Shown here one piece after another: positions 42,542-53,337 of a stretch of 64,000 nucleotides of DNA. How positions within the stretch are numbered: position 1 is the stretch's first letter; each line of letters starts with the position of its first letter. The DNA is from Flaccisagitta enflata. Lineage: Eukaryota > Chaetognatha > Sagittoidea > Aphragmophora. Where the stretch lies: NCBI GenBank assembly GCA_965153355.1, contig OZ231128.1:49662001-49726000 (forward strand), written 5' to 3'. A program made the translations under genes and the position numbers. The notes under the pieces were generated by a model. That model was not told the DNA's origin and did not search any database. It saw only the letters and a program-made list of their open reading frames with translations.

Positions 42542-44153
42542 ATTGTTTTCAGTTGGTTTTTTTTTAACTTTTTTTTCAATTTTGAAGCATTTTTGCTTTT
42601 TTGGGCCAATTTTGGCCGTATTTGGCTTGCTTTAGGGGCTAGTACAGCAACTTCAGCTGAATTTTTTTGCTAATCTATATCTCTTATATTCAACTGAAGC
42701 TACATCTATGATTACTTTTAAAAATTTCATTTTTTAGATATTTTTAAAACAACAATCATTTTTAAGCGTTTTTATGGTCATTTTGGGATCCTCAGTGGCC
42801 CCAGATGGCATTCACTACCAGTTTTTCAGGCCAGTTAACATCCATAGACCATGCACTACAACTGAATAAACCAGTTGGAAAGATTAAATACTTTTACAGA
42901 AATGCACAATTTTTGTTCAATTTTGAAGCATTTTGGTCATTTTGGGCTAGTTTTGGCTATTTAAGGCCTGTTTTTAGGCTGATACGATGCTGAGGGCCAT
43001 AATTTTTTCCTGTTTCTACTCAGTTACACTTCTCTGAGGCTACAGTCTAGGATATTTTACAGTTTAGAGGACAAAATTGTATTATTTTTCATTAATTTTT
43101 GACATAGCGTAATATGGGTCATTTTAAGGCCGTTTTTGGTCATTTTGGGACCCTTGCAAGCCCTCAAGTGTAGCCACTGACCATTTTGGCCAAACCCATG
43201 TCTGTACATTATAACTGATTGGGATTTTTGGTGAAAGATACATCAAATTTTTGAATTTGGAAAAATTTTAGTCATTTTGGGCCAATTTTGGCCAATATAG
43301 GCCTGTTTTTAGGCTTATTCAATGCTCAGGGCCATATTTTTTTGCTGTTTCTACTCTGTTAGACTTCACTGAGACTACATTCTAGGATATTTTGAGGTTT
43401 AGAAGAAAAAATTTCATTTTTTTTTTTCATTAATTTTTGCCATAGCGTAATATAGGTCATTTTAAGGCCTTTTTTGGTCATTTTGGGTCCCTTGCAAGCC
43501 CCTAATTGTAGCCACTGGCCACTTTTTCGCCAAACTCATAACTATACATTATAATTGAGTGGACTGGATCAATGATTGGGATTTTTCATGAAAAATAACC
43601 CAAATGTTTGAATTTTGAAGCATTTTGTACATTTGAGCCAATTTTGGCCTTTTAAGGCCTGTTTTTAGGCTGATACAACGTTCAGGGCCTTATTTTTTTG
43701 CTGTTTCAACTCTGTTACACTTCACTGAGGCTATATCTTCGGATATTTTAAGGTGTGGAAGAAAAAATTTCATTATTTTTCATTAATTTTTGATATAGTG
43801 CAAGATGGGTCATTTTAAGGCCTTTTTTAATCCGTTTTGATGTCCTTGCACACCCACAATTGCAGTGACTTGCCATTTTTTTGGCCAAACCCATGTCTAT
43901 ACATTATAACTGAGTGAACTGGATCAATGATTAGGATATTTTGTGAAAAATAAACCAAATTTTTGAATTTCGAAGGATTTTGGTCATTTTGGTCCATTTT
44001 TGGCCATTTTCACCACCTTTATGGCGACCGAGTTACTTGTGGGGGCACTCGGGAAGCCATCTATGGTGCCCGGGGGCTTCACCTAACTATACCACAACTA
44101 CAAAATTTCGGCCAGCCCACTCGGAGACCATAGCCCTGATTTGAAACACCCCA

Positions 44154-44162
44154 CCGACCCAA
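44154..44162 (+). repeat. 9-bp TSD of H2, right copy
   Basis: CCGACCCAA, identical to 39056-39064. Confidence 0.92.
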
Positions 44163-44990
44163 TAAATAGAATCAGATGATGGATCATCTGACTTTTTCCG
44201 TCCTAGTAAAGAAGGGTTAAAACTCGATCTCACATTTACCCTAATTCGTAATTTACCCTAATTCATACTTACCCAGCTGAGCGTAAGAATCTTGAATCTA
44301 AAATGATATGCATGATCGTTCGTTCGTTCGAACGTCATCAGGTCTCAAATTCTAAATTGGTTGACATGGAACCATTAGTTTTTTTCTCTCATTCTACTGT
44401 TATTGCACCGGGTGCAATGCACCCACTCATTTTTTTGACGATTGATGCGCAATGCACAAGTTCTTGTCGATCCATTTTATAGGATAATATAAACAAAAAC
44501 CAAACTACGTTAACGCAGGTACTCTCAGATCTAATGGCAAGGTAATATCAGTCAACTCCCGAAATTGCGACATTGAATGGAAGAATAAATCCTGTCTGTA
44601 ATTAGCAAAGAAAACGAGACTTGACTTGATGACTCCCTTCACTTGGCGCCCCATCACTAACCCCACCATCAAAAATGGCAAAAAATGTTTCATTCCCGGA
44701 CAGGGGGTGCCACTGCCTACCAACATGAACCTAGCCAAAAAGAACAAGTTTTATTATCAATTTTAGTGATTCTTTCGCTCTTTTACTCCTGATTCTTTTT
44801 ACTTTGGATGAAATCGTAAATCGTTTAAAAACTAAGTCACATTCTTCAAATCCACCTACTCCTCTTCCTTCTCATCTTCTTTCTTCCTCTTCTTCCTCTT
44901 GTTCATTTCCTCCTCTGCCTTTTTCTTCATCTTCTCTTGTAGTCTTCCTCCAACACCTATATCTCTCTCCCCTCTCACTTTCGCTTTCAT
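44163..44990. other. unique stretch, no supported gene
   Basis: An 80-codon minus-strand frame (44505-44747) has mixed composition but no recognisable motif. The 3' part is CTT/TCC-rich. Confidence 0.35.
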
Positions 44991-44992
44991 CT

Positions 44993-44994
<2 letters not shown>

Positions 44995-45071
<77 letters not shown>
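44995..45071. repeat. (CT)n microsatellite
   Basis: Pure CT dinucleotides. Confidence 0.97.
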
Positions 45072-45073
<2 letters not shown>

Positions 45074-45179
45074 CCTTCTCCTCGTCATTTGACCGTCGGA
45101 CTACCATTCCGAGAGGACTATTCGAGGCAGTGGTGTCGTCGTCGTCATCGTTGTTGTCGTTGTTGCCGTCCACACTTTT

Positions 45180-46205
45180 AAAAATGGGCTAACTTTTGAA
45201 CGCCTTGACCGAGTTGCTTCATATTTGGAGGGAAGTTGAGATGCAGCGCAGGCCTATGCGTATGTATGATCCGACCCACCCAACACCCAACCAGCCTACC
45301 AGCCTAAAAGTGAAAAACGTGCATAACTTCTGCATTTTTCAACTGATTTGGTTGAAACTTGGTATGTAGTCTCTAAATGGAAGGACTCAACATATGTATT
45401 TGAATTGTAAAGATTTTAGCATGCTAACCGGCCAAACCGGCCTACCACCCAACCAGCCTACCAGCCGAAAAGTGAAAAACGTGCATAACTTCTGCATTTT
45501 TCAACTGATTTGCTGAAACTGTATGTAGTCTCTCTAAATGGAAGGACTCAACATATGTATTTGAATTGTAAAGATTTTAGCATGCTGGCCAAACCGCCTA
45601 CCACCCAACCAGCCTATCAGCCGAAAAGTGAAAAACGTGCATAACATCTGCATTTTTCAACCGATTTGGTTAAAACTTGGTATGTAGTCTATAAATGGAA
45701 GGACTCAACATATGTATTTGAATTGTAAAGATTTCAGCATGCTAACCAGCCAAACCGGCCTACCACCCAACCAGCCTACCAGCCAAATAGTGAAAAATGT
45801 GCATAACTTCTGCATTTTTCAACCGATTTGGTTGAAACTTGGTATGTAGTCTCTGAATAGAAGGACTCAATATAAGTATTTGAATCATGAGGATTTTAGC
45901 ATGCTAACCGGCCAAACCGGCCTACCACCCAACTAGCCTACCAGCCTTTAAGTGAAAAAAGTTCATAACTTTGGCGTTTTTCAACGGATTAGGTGTAAAC
46001 TTGGTATGTTTTCTCTAAATGGAAGGACTCAACATATGTATTTGATTTGTAAAGATTTTAGCATGCTAACCGGCCTACCACCCAACCAGCCTACCAGCCT
46101 ACCACCTTAAAAGTGAAAAATGTGCATAACTTGAACAATTCTCAATCGATTTGGTTAAAATTTGGTATGTAGACTCAAAATTAAATGGCTCAACCTATGT
46201 CTATG
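45180..46205. repeat. ~160-bp tandem array, about six units
   Basis: Each unit holds GCATGCTAACCGGCCAAACC, CTACCACCCAACCAGCCTAC, AGTGAAAAACGTGCATAACT, GTTGAAACTTGGTATGTAGT and GGAAGGACTCAACATATGTA. The shared CCTACCAGCC landmark recurs at about 45293, 45455, 45614, 45776, 45937 and 46094. Units differ by point changes and a few small deletions. Confidence 0.95.
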
Positions 46206-46229
46206 AACAAGGCAGCTTATCTCTCAACC

Positions 46230-46755
46230 CCTATTTGACTGCTATTTGACAAGACCATTTGACAACACTGTTTGACAACGGTATTTGACAACGACGTTTG
46301 ACAACATTTCGACAACACCATTTGACAACGCCGACAACATCGCCGTTTGACAACGCCATTTGACAACGCCATTTGACAACGCCGTTTGACAACGCTGTTC
46401 GACAACGCCGTTCGACAATGCCGTTTGACAACGCCGTTTGACAACGCCGTTTGACAACGCCGTTTGACAACGCCGTTTGACAACGCCGTTTGACAACGCC
46501 GTTCGACAACGCCGTTTGACAACGCCGTTTGACAACGCCGTTTGACAACGCCATTTGACAACGCCGTTTGACAACGCCGTTCGACAGCGCCGTTCGACAG
46601 CGCCGTTCGACAACGCCGTTCGCGACGCCGTTCGACAACGCCGTTCGACAACGCCGTTCGACAACGCCGTTCGACAACGCCGTTTGACAACGCCGTTTGA
46701 CAACGCCGTTTGACAACGCCGTTCGACAACGCCGTTCGACAACGCCGTTCGACCT
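46230..46755. repeat. 13-bp satellite (GACAACGCCGTTT)n
   Basis: About 40 units of GACAACGCCGTTT with GACAACGCCGTTC and GCCATTT variants; the left end is more degenerate. A 13-bp unit shifts frame at every repeat, and since no frame of the minus strand contains a stop all three stay open for up to about 200 codons. I treat these frames as non-coding. Confidence 0.97.
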
Positions 46756-46894
46756 CAGTCGCGGACCCATACTCTTTCAAGATTTTTTTAAAGTTCAGTG
46801 ATGCCTCTAAGTGCAATAGTACTAAGAACAAAATTAAAGATAAATTAAAGGGTTGAATGCGAGAAATGTGAAAAATGGATATATTTGTGAGAGA

Positions 46895-46898
46895 GAGT

Positions 46899-46990
<92 letters not shown>
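46895..46990. repeat. (GA)n followed by (CAGA)n
   Basis: Pure GA tract, then GACAGACA repeats. Confidence 0.97.
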
Positions 46991-46992
<2 letters not shown>

Positions 46993-47245
46993 GAGTAAGA
47001 GGCAGACAGACAAAGTAACGGATGGACTGACAAACAGACAATCAAAGTTTAAGAAAGCGCTTGCACCATTTTGTTACAGGAGGTCATGCATTAATGCGAA
47101 ACAGGCAGAAAGTCAGCAAATTAGCCTTATCGCCGCCACTGCACTGTAGAAGGAAAAAAACGTTATTTCAACAAAAAGTATGATCCTATCTGAAAATATG
47201 TATGTAAAATCGAGATAACCCGACGAATGGAATTTAAAAAACTAT

Positions 47246-47538
47246 ACAAGGACGGATACACGGCTTCCAAAGTCCAAAGTCCAAAGTCGAGTGAGGGTGG
47301 GCAGGAGCAGTAATGCCTTAACCGTCCATAAACACAAAAAAGGAAAAAGACAGTAAAGTCTGATGGACCGTCGGATCGACAGACCGTCAGAACGACGAAC
47401 AGTCGGACTGACGGACTGTTGGTCTTACAAACTGTCGGATTGTCTGACCGATGGACCGATGGACTGATGGACAGTTGGACCGACGGACCGACAGACCGAC
47501 GGACAAAGCGGGCTGTAGAGTCGCATATATGTGACTAA
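47246..47538 (+). mobile_element. complete HLE, long microsatellite, compensated hairpin
   Basis: 5' ACAAGGACGGATACACGGC, decayed arm AAGTCGAGTGAGGG, GGGCAGGAGCAGTAATGCC, CAGTAAAGTCTGATGGACC, ~150 bp of degenerate GACC/GACG units, GACAAAGCGGGCTGTAGAG and hairpin AGTCGCATATATGTGACT (47519-47536), still self-complementary apart from one G-T, then AAAAA. Confidence 0.88.
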
Positions 47539-47649
47539 AAAGTACGTAATTTCCACCATCATTTATTTGAATCGCCTAAAAACCGGATGGTAAAGTTGAG
47601 ATTTGATTAATGGGGTGAAAAATCAAATCAAATCATATTCGATCTACAA

Positions 47650-48262
47650 TTGTCGCAAAAGCGTTAGATGGTCAGCGGTACCCGGACCCTGCCTAAGTAG
47701 GTTGTGGTTAAAGTTAAAGGGGGGAGCAGGGCAGCCGCTCAGAAGGAGTCGATGACCTATTCTTTCACACATATGGGGAATTTTCTCCTCCTCCTCCTCC
47801 TTCTCCTCCTCCGTCCCTCCCACTCAAATTCCAGGCTCAAGGCCCAAAATCCAGTCTCAAGGCCCAAATCCCAGTCTTGAGGCCCAAATTCCAACCTCAA
47901 GGCCCAAATCCTAGCCTCAAGGCCCAAATCCTAGCCTGGAGGCTGAGATTTTGGCCTAAAGGATAGGATCTGGGCCTCTTGGCTGAGATTTTGACCTCGA
48001 GGCTGAGATATACCGTGATTTCTCCTCCAGGCTGGGATTTAGGCCTTGAGGCTAGGATTTGGCCTTGAGGCTGGGATTTGGGCCTCAAGACTGGGATTTG
48101 GGCCCCAGGACAGGAATTTGGGCCTCGAATTTGAGGGGGACATGAGACAGAGGAGGAGGAGGAGGAAAATCCCCGACTGAAGAAAGAGGTCATCGACCTT
48201 GAGGAGAAAAGAAAGAAGAAGAAGAGAGAAGAAGAAGAAGAAGAAGAAGAAGAAAGAAGGAC
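47650..48262 (+). mobile_element. F-type cap/tandem element F3
   Basis: Long cap: CGCAAAAGCG hairpin, ATGGTCAGCGGTACCCGG, helix CCCTGC/GCAGGG, decayed GC hairpin, GATGACCTATTCTTTCAC. The interior has about 18 units of ~20 bp, first as CTCAAGGCCCAAATCC and then, after about 47940, in inverted orientation (GAGGCTGGGATTTGG). It ends near GAGGTCATCGACC and a GAA-rich tract. Confidence 0.8.
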
Positions 48263-48389
48263 TGACAAAAAATGAAAAAGAAAGAAAAAGGAAGTAAAGA
48301 AAGAAAGAAAGAAAAACAGAAAGAGAAAAAGGTAGAAAAAAAAGGGACAAGATTTAAAAAGGAATTTTATTTTCGATGTTGGCGGTTCA

Positions 48390-48452
48390 CCCAAGGGGTG
48401 GGGTTGGAATAAATATCCACCCAAGGGGTGGGGTTGGAATGAATAGCGTGAA
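48390..48452. repeat. 31-bp direct duplication
   Basis: CACCCAAGGGGTGGGGTTGG occurs twice in tandem; the duplicated region ends in AAT(A/G)AATA. Confidence 0.85.
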
Positions 48453-48755
48453 AAAAAAAGAAAACGATTTTGGGGGGAAAGAGAGTGAGAAAAAAAAAAC
48501 GGAGTGAGTGTACCATCTTAAACGAAAATAATCATTTTCACTAAGTACTAACACAAGGGTTTTATCTGGGTGCGATCCCAGGAACCGATTAATGATTGTC
48601 AAAAAAGATTTGGTGCAGTGTAGTCAACGTTATCAATCATCATTCACATAAACTTTCGGTACCCATTGGTATGAAAATTACCAAAGACAAGTGCAGTTAA
48701 TTTGTTGGCATCAGTTCTCTGTCTAAACCAAGAAGTTTTTTGATTCACTACGCAG

Positions 48756-49400
48756 TAGCTTGTACCTAAATGACTAAAAGCAATAAAATCAGAATTCTAC
48801 AAGTAGTTCTTGTTGTGGGGCTGTCTTGGGCTTCTAATGGCATCAATTTTGGTCTGAAAAATTTGCATCTTGCTGTCCGCGCCTTACCTTGAATTTTCCA
48901 TCAGCCTATGGGAAACCAAAAATTTCAAAGTGCTTAAATCTCTGTTTTGACTGCAGATTTGAAATCTGCAGAAAAAACTGTTAATTGAAAGTGCGTTCCT
49001 TTTTTCAATATTCCTTCGGGATCATAGTCAAAATTCATCTTAAAGATAGAAAAAAAAGGTAAGTTCGGCGATTTTATATACAAATAAAAGAGAAAGGTAA
49101 GTTTTGCAAACTTTAACACTTATTTTGAGCACCTTCTAGTTGGATCATTGAAAAAAGGAAAGCACTTTCAATTAACAGTTTTTTCTGCAGATTTCAAATC
49201 TGCAGTCAAAACAGAGATTTAAACACTTTGAAATTTTTTGTTTCCCATAGGCTGAAGGAAAATTCAAGGTAAGGCGCGGACAGCAAGATGCAATTTTTTC
49301 AGACCAAAAGTGATGTCATTGGAAGCCCAAGACAGCCCCACAATAAGAACTACTTGTGGAGTTCTGATTTTATTGTTTATTGTCAATTCAGTACAAGCTA
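48756..49400. mobile_element. hAT-like inverted-repeat element J, copy 1
   Basis: Ends TAGCTTGTACC...GTACAAGCTA. The arms are inverted repeats of roughly 270-300 bp (for example GTAGTTCTTGTTGTGGGGCT, CCGCGCCTTACCTTGAATTT). Perfect 8-bp TSD CTACGCAG at 48748-48755 and 49401-49408. An 8-bp TSD is typical of the hAT superfamily. No transposase frame. Confidence 0.92.
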
Positions 49401-49599
49401 CTACGCAGGGTTGTTGACCCAAATGGCAGACGAGATAGTAAACTAGGCTGCAGGGAAACGAAAAGAAATAAGTAGGGAAAAAGCATGAAATAAAAAAAAA
49501 AAAAGGAAATAAAAAGAAATTAAGGAGGGGTAGAAGGGGGAAATATGCGAAGAGGGTGCGATAAACACGGATGAAAGAGAAGGGAAGAGGATCAAATAG

Positions 49600-50100
49600 T
49601 CGTAAACGCGTCAGATGGTCAGCGGTACCCGTTGCCCCTAAGTTAGTGTACGTTGGATATGTAGGTGAAAGGGGCAACGTGCCCGAAGAAGCCGATGACC
49701 TATGCTGGCTAGAATATGAGCTTTGAGGCTAGGATATAAACCTTGAGGCTAAGATTTGAGCTATGAGGCCGGGATTTGAGCCGCGAGGCTGGGATTGGAG
49801 CCGTCAGGCTTGGATTGGAGCCTCTTGGCTGGGGTTGGAGACGAAAGACGAAAGGGTGGATTCCTAGGCTTGAGGCTGGAACTGGAGCCTGGAGAATAGG
49901 ATTGGAGCCTCAAAGCTGGGATTGGAGCCTTGTGGCTGGGATTGGCTGATTGGAGCCTCAAGGCGACAATTTGAGCCTTAGGGCTAAAATCGGAGCCTCG
50001 CGGGTGGGCTTGTAGCCTCAAGGCTGGGATTGGAGCCGGGGGGGGGGGATGGAAAAGGAGGAGAAGAAGAAGGAGGAGGAGAAAATCTCCCATAAGAAAG
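49600..50100 (+). mobile_element. F-type cap/tandem element F4
   Basis: Long cap with GATGGTCAGCGGTACCCG, helix GTTGCCCCT/AGGGGCAAC, decayed third hairpin, GCCGATGACCTATGCTGG. About 16 units of ~20 bp (GAGCCTCAAGGCTGGGATTG type), then a G-run and (GAGGAGAA). D3 starts within a few bases. Confidence 0.82.
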
Positions 50101-50102
50101 AG

Positions 50103-50572
50103 AACAGGTCGCCCAAGGGCAATATGTGGTCAGCGATACCCGTTGCCCTGCTTTGCATGATTGTGAATTGGAATGAGAGGAAGCAGGGCAGCGGCCCCGA
50201 AGGGGATGAAGTCCTGTAGAACACAGGGGGACTTTTGTTTGTCCATCCGTCTGTCAGTCCCCCCCAGGCCCTCTCAGGCCTGAAATCTGCCCTCTCAGGC
50301 CTTAAATCTACCCTCTCAGGCCTGAAATCTGCCCTCTCAGGCCTTGAATCTGCAAGGGCAGATCTAAGGCCTGAGAGGACAGGTTGCAGGCCTGAGAAGG
50401 CAGATTTCAGGCCTGAGAGGGCAGATTTGAAGCCTGAGAGGGCAGATTTCAGGCCTGAGAGGGCAGGTTTCAGGCCTGAGAGGGCCTGGGGGGGGACTAA
50501 CGAACGAACGGATGAACAAAAGTCCCCCTGTGTTCCACAGGACTTCGTCCCCTTCTGGGCCGATGCCCAAAA
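50103..50572 (+). mobile_element. D-type cap/tandem element D3
   Basis: Left cap ACAGGTCGCCCAAGGGC with helix TGCCCTGCTT/GAAGCAGGGCA and GTCCTGTAGAACACAGG. The interior of 21-bp units inverts orientation near 50350. The right cap has TGTTCCACAGGACTTCGTCC and ends GCCGATGCCCAAAAG. Confidence 0.88.
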
Positions 50573-51230
50573 GACGGACAGGAAACGAGGGGACGGGGAG
50601 GGGGGGAGGGGGGAGGGGGAGAGGACAGGGGGATGGTATGGAAAATCGAGGGGACGGGGAGGGGGCCGGGGAGGGGACCGGGGAGTAGACAGGGGGATGG
50701 TGTGGAGAATCGAGGGGACGGGGAGGGAGCTGGGGGAGTGGACAGGGGGATGGTGTGGAGAATCAACGTGAGTGAGTTGCTGACAACTTTGGTAGTATCA
50801 CTGGCACTCATTATGGACCAAGTCACATTTTGAAACGAGACGGGGGAATGGGAAGGGGGCGCAGGAGGAATCGACGTGGGTTAGTCGCTGACAACTTTGC
50901 TAGACCCTTCGACACTCGATATGGACTTAAATACGTTTCAAGGCGTGGGAATTAAAGAGAACACAGGATGAAGGAAAGGCGACAGGAAGAGGAAACGAAT
51001 GAGGAGCTGGAGCATAGACTGATGGAGCAGGAGAGGGGGACGCTGATATGAACTGAACATGAGGGCTTGATCATGAACTGATGGAGCAGGAGGGGGTTAT
51101 GGACAGAGATGAGGGCTAGTTCATGGACTGGTGGATCAGGGGGGGGTACGGACAGGACATGGATGATGGAGCCGGGGGAGATGAACATGAATTTGGTACT
51201 GGAACATGGCATGATGGATCGGGGGGGATG
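50573..51230. repeat. degenerate G-rich minisatellite region
   Basis: Loose repeats such as GGGGGATGGTGTGGAGAATC (50690-50770) and ATGGACTGATGGAGCAGG-like units (51010-51210), interrupted by element J copy 2 and resuming at 51900-52080. Confidence 0.6.
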
Positions 51231-51241
51231 TGAATATTTAG

Positions 51242-51863
51242 TAGCTTGTACCTAAATGACTAAAAGCAATAAAATCAGAATTCTACAAGTAGTTCTTGTT
51301 GTGGGGCTGTCTTGGGCTTCTAATGGCATCAATTTTGGTCTGAAAAATTTGCATCTTGCTGTCCGCGCCTTACCTTGAATTTTCCTTCAGCCTATTGGAA
51401 ACCAAAAATTTCAAAGTGCTTAAATCTCTGTTTTGAAAAAACTGTTAATTGAATGTGCTTTCCTTTTTTCAATATTCCTTCGGGATCATAGTCAAAATTC
51501 ATCTTAAAGATATAAAAAAAGGTAAGTTCGGCGATTTTACATATAAATAAAAGAGAAAGGCAAGTTTTGCAAACTTTGACACTTATTTTGAGCACCTTCT
51601 AGTTGGAATATTGAAAAAAGGAAAGCACTTTCAATTAACAGTTTTTTCTGCAGATTTCAAGTCCGCAGTCAAAACAGAGATTTAAGCACTTTGAAATTTT
51701 TGGTTTCCCATAGGCTGAAGGAAAATTCAAGGTAAGGCGCGGACAGCAAGATGCAATTTTTTCAGACCAAAAGTGATGTCATTGGAAGCCCAAGACAGCC
51801 CCACAATAAGAACTACTTGTGGAGTTCTGATTTTATTGTTTATTGTCATTTCAGTACAAGCTA
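51242..51863. mobile_element. hAT-like inverted-repeat element J, copy 2
   Basis: Same ends as copy 1, with a different perfect 8-bp TSD ATATTTAG (51234-51241 and 51864-51871). The left arm lacks about 24 bp around the CTGCAGATTTGAAATCTGCAG palindrome present in copy 1; the right arm keeps its counterpart. Confidence 0.93.
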
Positions 51864-52462
51864 ATATTTAGGGACATAAGATTTCGGCCATTGCTGGTAC
51901 GTGATATGATGGCTGTGGGTTTTCTGAACGGGATATGGAAGCTAGAGCTTGGATGGATAGAGCAGGGGGATATGGACATAACATGAGAGCTGGAAAATGG
52001 ACTAATTCAGCAGGGGGAAAATTAAAAGGGACGAGGGTGCTGGTAAATGAACTGGGGGAGCAGGGGAGACGAATCATGTATTGATCGTAGAGATGTTTGA
52101 GGTCTGAAAACCATAGTATTCGTGTTAAGGTCATTGCCTTGAGGTTTAGGATGAGGAGCAAGAAAAATATTTGAAGAAAAAAAAAGTCAAGAGGAAATGA
52201 GTGGGAGGATGAGGAGGAGGATGAGGAGGAGGATGAGACCGTAAAATCAGAAGGAGGTCCACGGAACTGTATATTTTCTTTTTATTTCTTTCCTCCCAGA
52301 GTAGGCGAATGTACAAAGCACTTTGTCCATTGGGCGGTCTGCCACCTTAACAATCATACATATTCGACCAGAGCTAAGAAGCTTTTTTAAACTGTCTATG
52401 CATCTGTCTGTCTCTTCTGTCTGTCTGTCTGTATGTCTATTGGTCTGGCTCTGTCCATCTAT

Positions 52463-52467
<5 letters not shown>

Positions 52468-52552
<85 letters not shown>
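52468..52552. repeat. (CT)n microsatellite
   Basis: Pure CT ending in TGTGTG. Confidence 0.97.
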
Positions 52553-52560
<8 letters not shown>

Positions 52561-52609
52561 TTGTCGTTATGAATACGAAAGGCTGGTGAAACAGGTCGTG
52601 AGGCAAAAA

Positions 52610-53172
52610 TTTTGATTTTTTTTTTCTTCTCGATTTTTTTTTTTTTTTTCAATCTGATTTTTGGGGTGAGGCGAAGGTGAAAAACGACAAAACGACAATT
52701 AAATCAACGAAAGACGGACGACAAACGAGTAGTGAAAAATGATGAGGCTTTATTAACGGAGAACGCCATCCATCATTTCATCTGTTATTTAATTGACTGA
52801 ACGTGGCGCATCAAAGGGAAATTTGGTTTGGTGGGACAATCGTCACCGCAACGCGCTGAGGAAGACAGGGTACGACAAAGTGCCCAAGCGCGCGAGCATT
52901 GCTCGAAGGCAGCGAACTAATTTTGTAAGTAGGGGAAGAAATATTTAAAGAATCTTTAATTGAAATAGGGTTTTTTTCTTTTTTAGTTTTAATGCTAATG
53001 ATATTACAATCAAATAAGTATTTCTGTGATATAAGTATTTTAAATAAGTATTTCTGTGCTTAAGATACATAAAAAACTTTTCAATTTTGATATGGCCAAG
53101 AAGTTATAAAAAATTTTGCTTGTAAGCAGCAAAATGTTTTGTTGGAGCTTTGAGGAAGATGACAAATTCTAA
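52610..53172. other. unique stretch, nothing recognised
   Basis: No gene or repeat recognised. Confidence 0.35.
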
Positions 53173-53173
53173 C

Positions 53174-53258
53174 GAGGCCGTGGTGGTCGAGATTTAATAG
53201 TTGCAGCCCTTGTCTATGGACTCAAGAGGTCGCGGGATCGATTCCCGTTGCGATTCTA
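53174..53258 (+). pseudogene. tRNA-like relic or SINE head
   Basis: GGTGGTCGAGATTTAATAG resembles an A-box/D-arm and GCGGGATCGATTCCCGT resembles a T-arm/B-box at a suitable distance (about 45 nt between boxes, as in a long-variable-arm Leu/Ser tRNA). The acceptor strands do not pair well, so I do not call a functional tRNA. Confidence 0.35.
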
Positions 53259-53337
53259 TAGTATTTGATCTAAGTTCCCCACAAGGTTCAAGCAGACAGC
53301 AAATTGACATGATATTTACAGAAGTACTACACAAAGA

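Larger units (their letters stand above)
39065..44153. mobile_element. giant foldback element H2 (Mutator/Foldback-like)
   Basis: Same termini as H1 (TGGGGTGTTTCAAATCAGGG and reverse complement) with a different perfect 9-bp TSD. Left arm 39065-41438, right arm about 42545-44153, each of four to five ~350-bp units in opposite orientation. The arms meet at GAAAAAAAAGTTGG / CAGTTGGTTTTTTTTTAAC. The centre is disrupted by an E-type fragment, an inverted repeat, a solo hairpin and an HLE; a MITE sits in the left arm. No transposase. Confidence 0.88.

Noticed and set aside
44505-44747. 80-codon minus-strand frame as a gene
   Set aside because: No motif, no relatives, length within chance expectation.
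46217-46831. 204-, 179- and 166-codon minus-strand frames
   Set aside because: 13-bp satellite open in all three frames; no sign of frame preference.
53174-53258. Functional tRNA-Leu or tRNA-Ser gene
   Set aside because: Box-like motifs are present but the acceptor stem does not pair; kept only as a relic.
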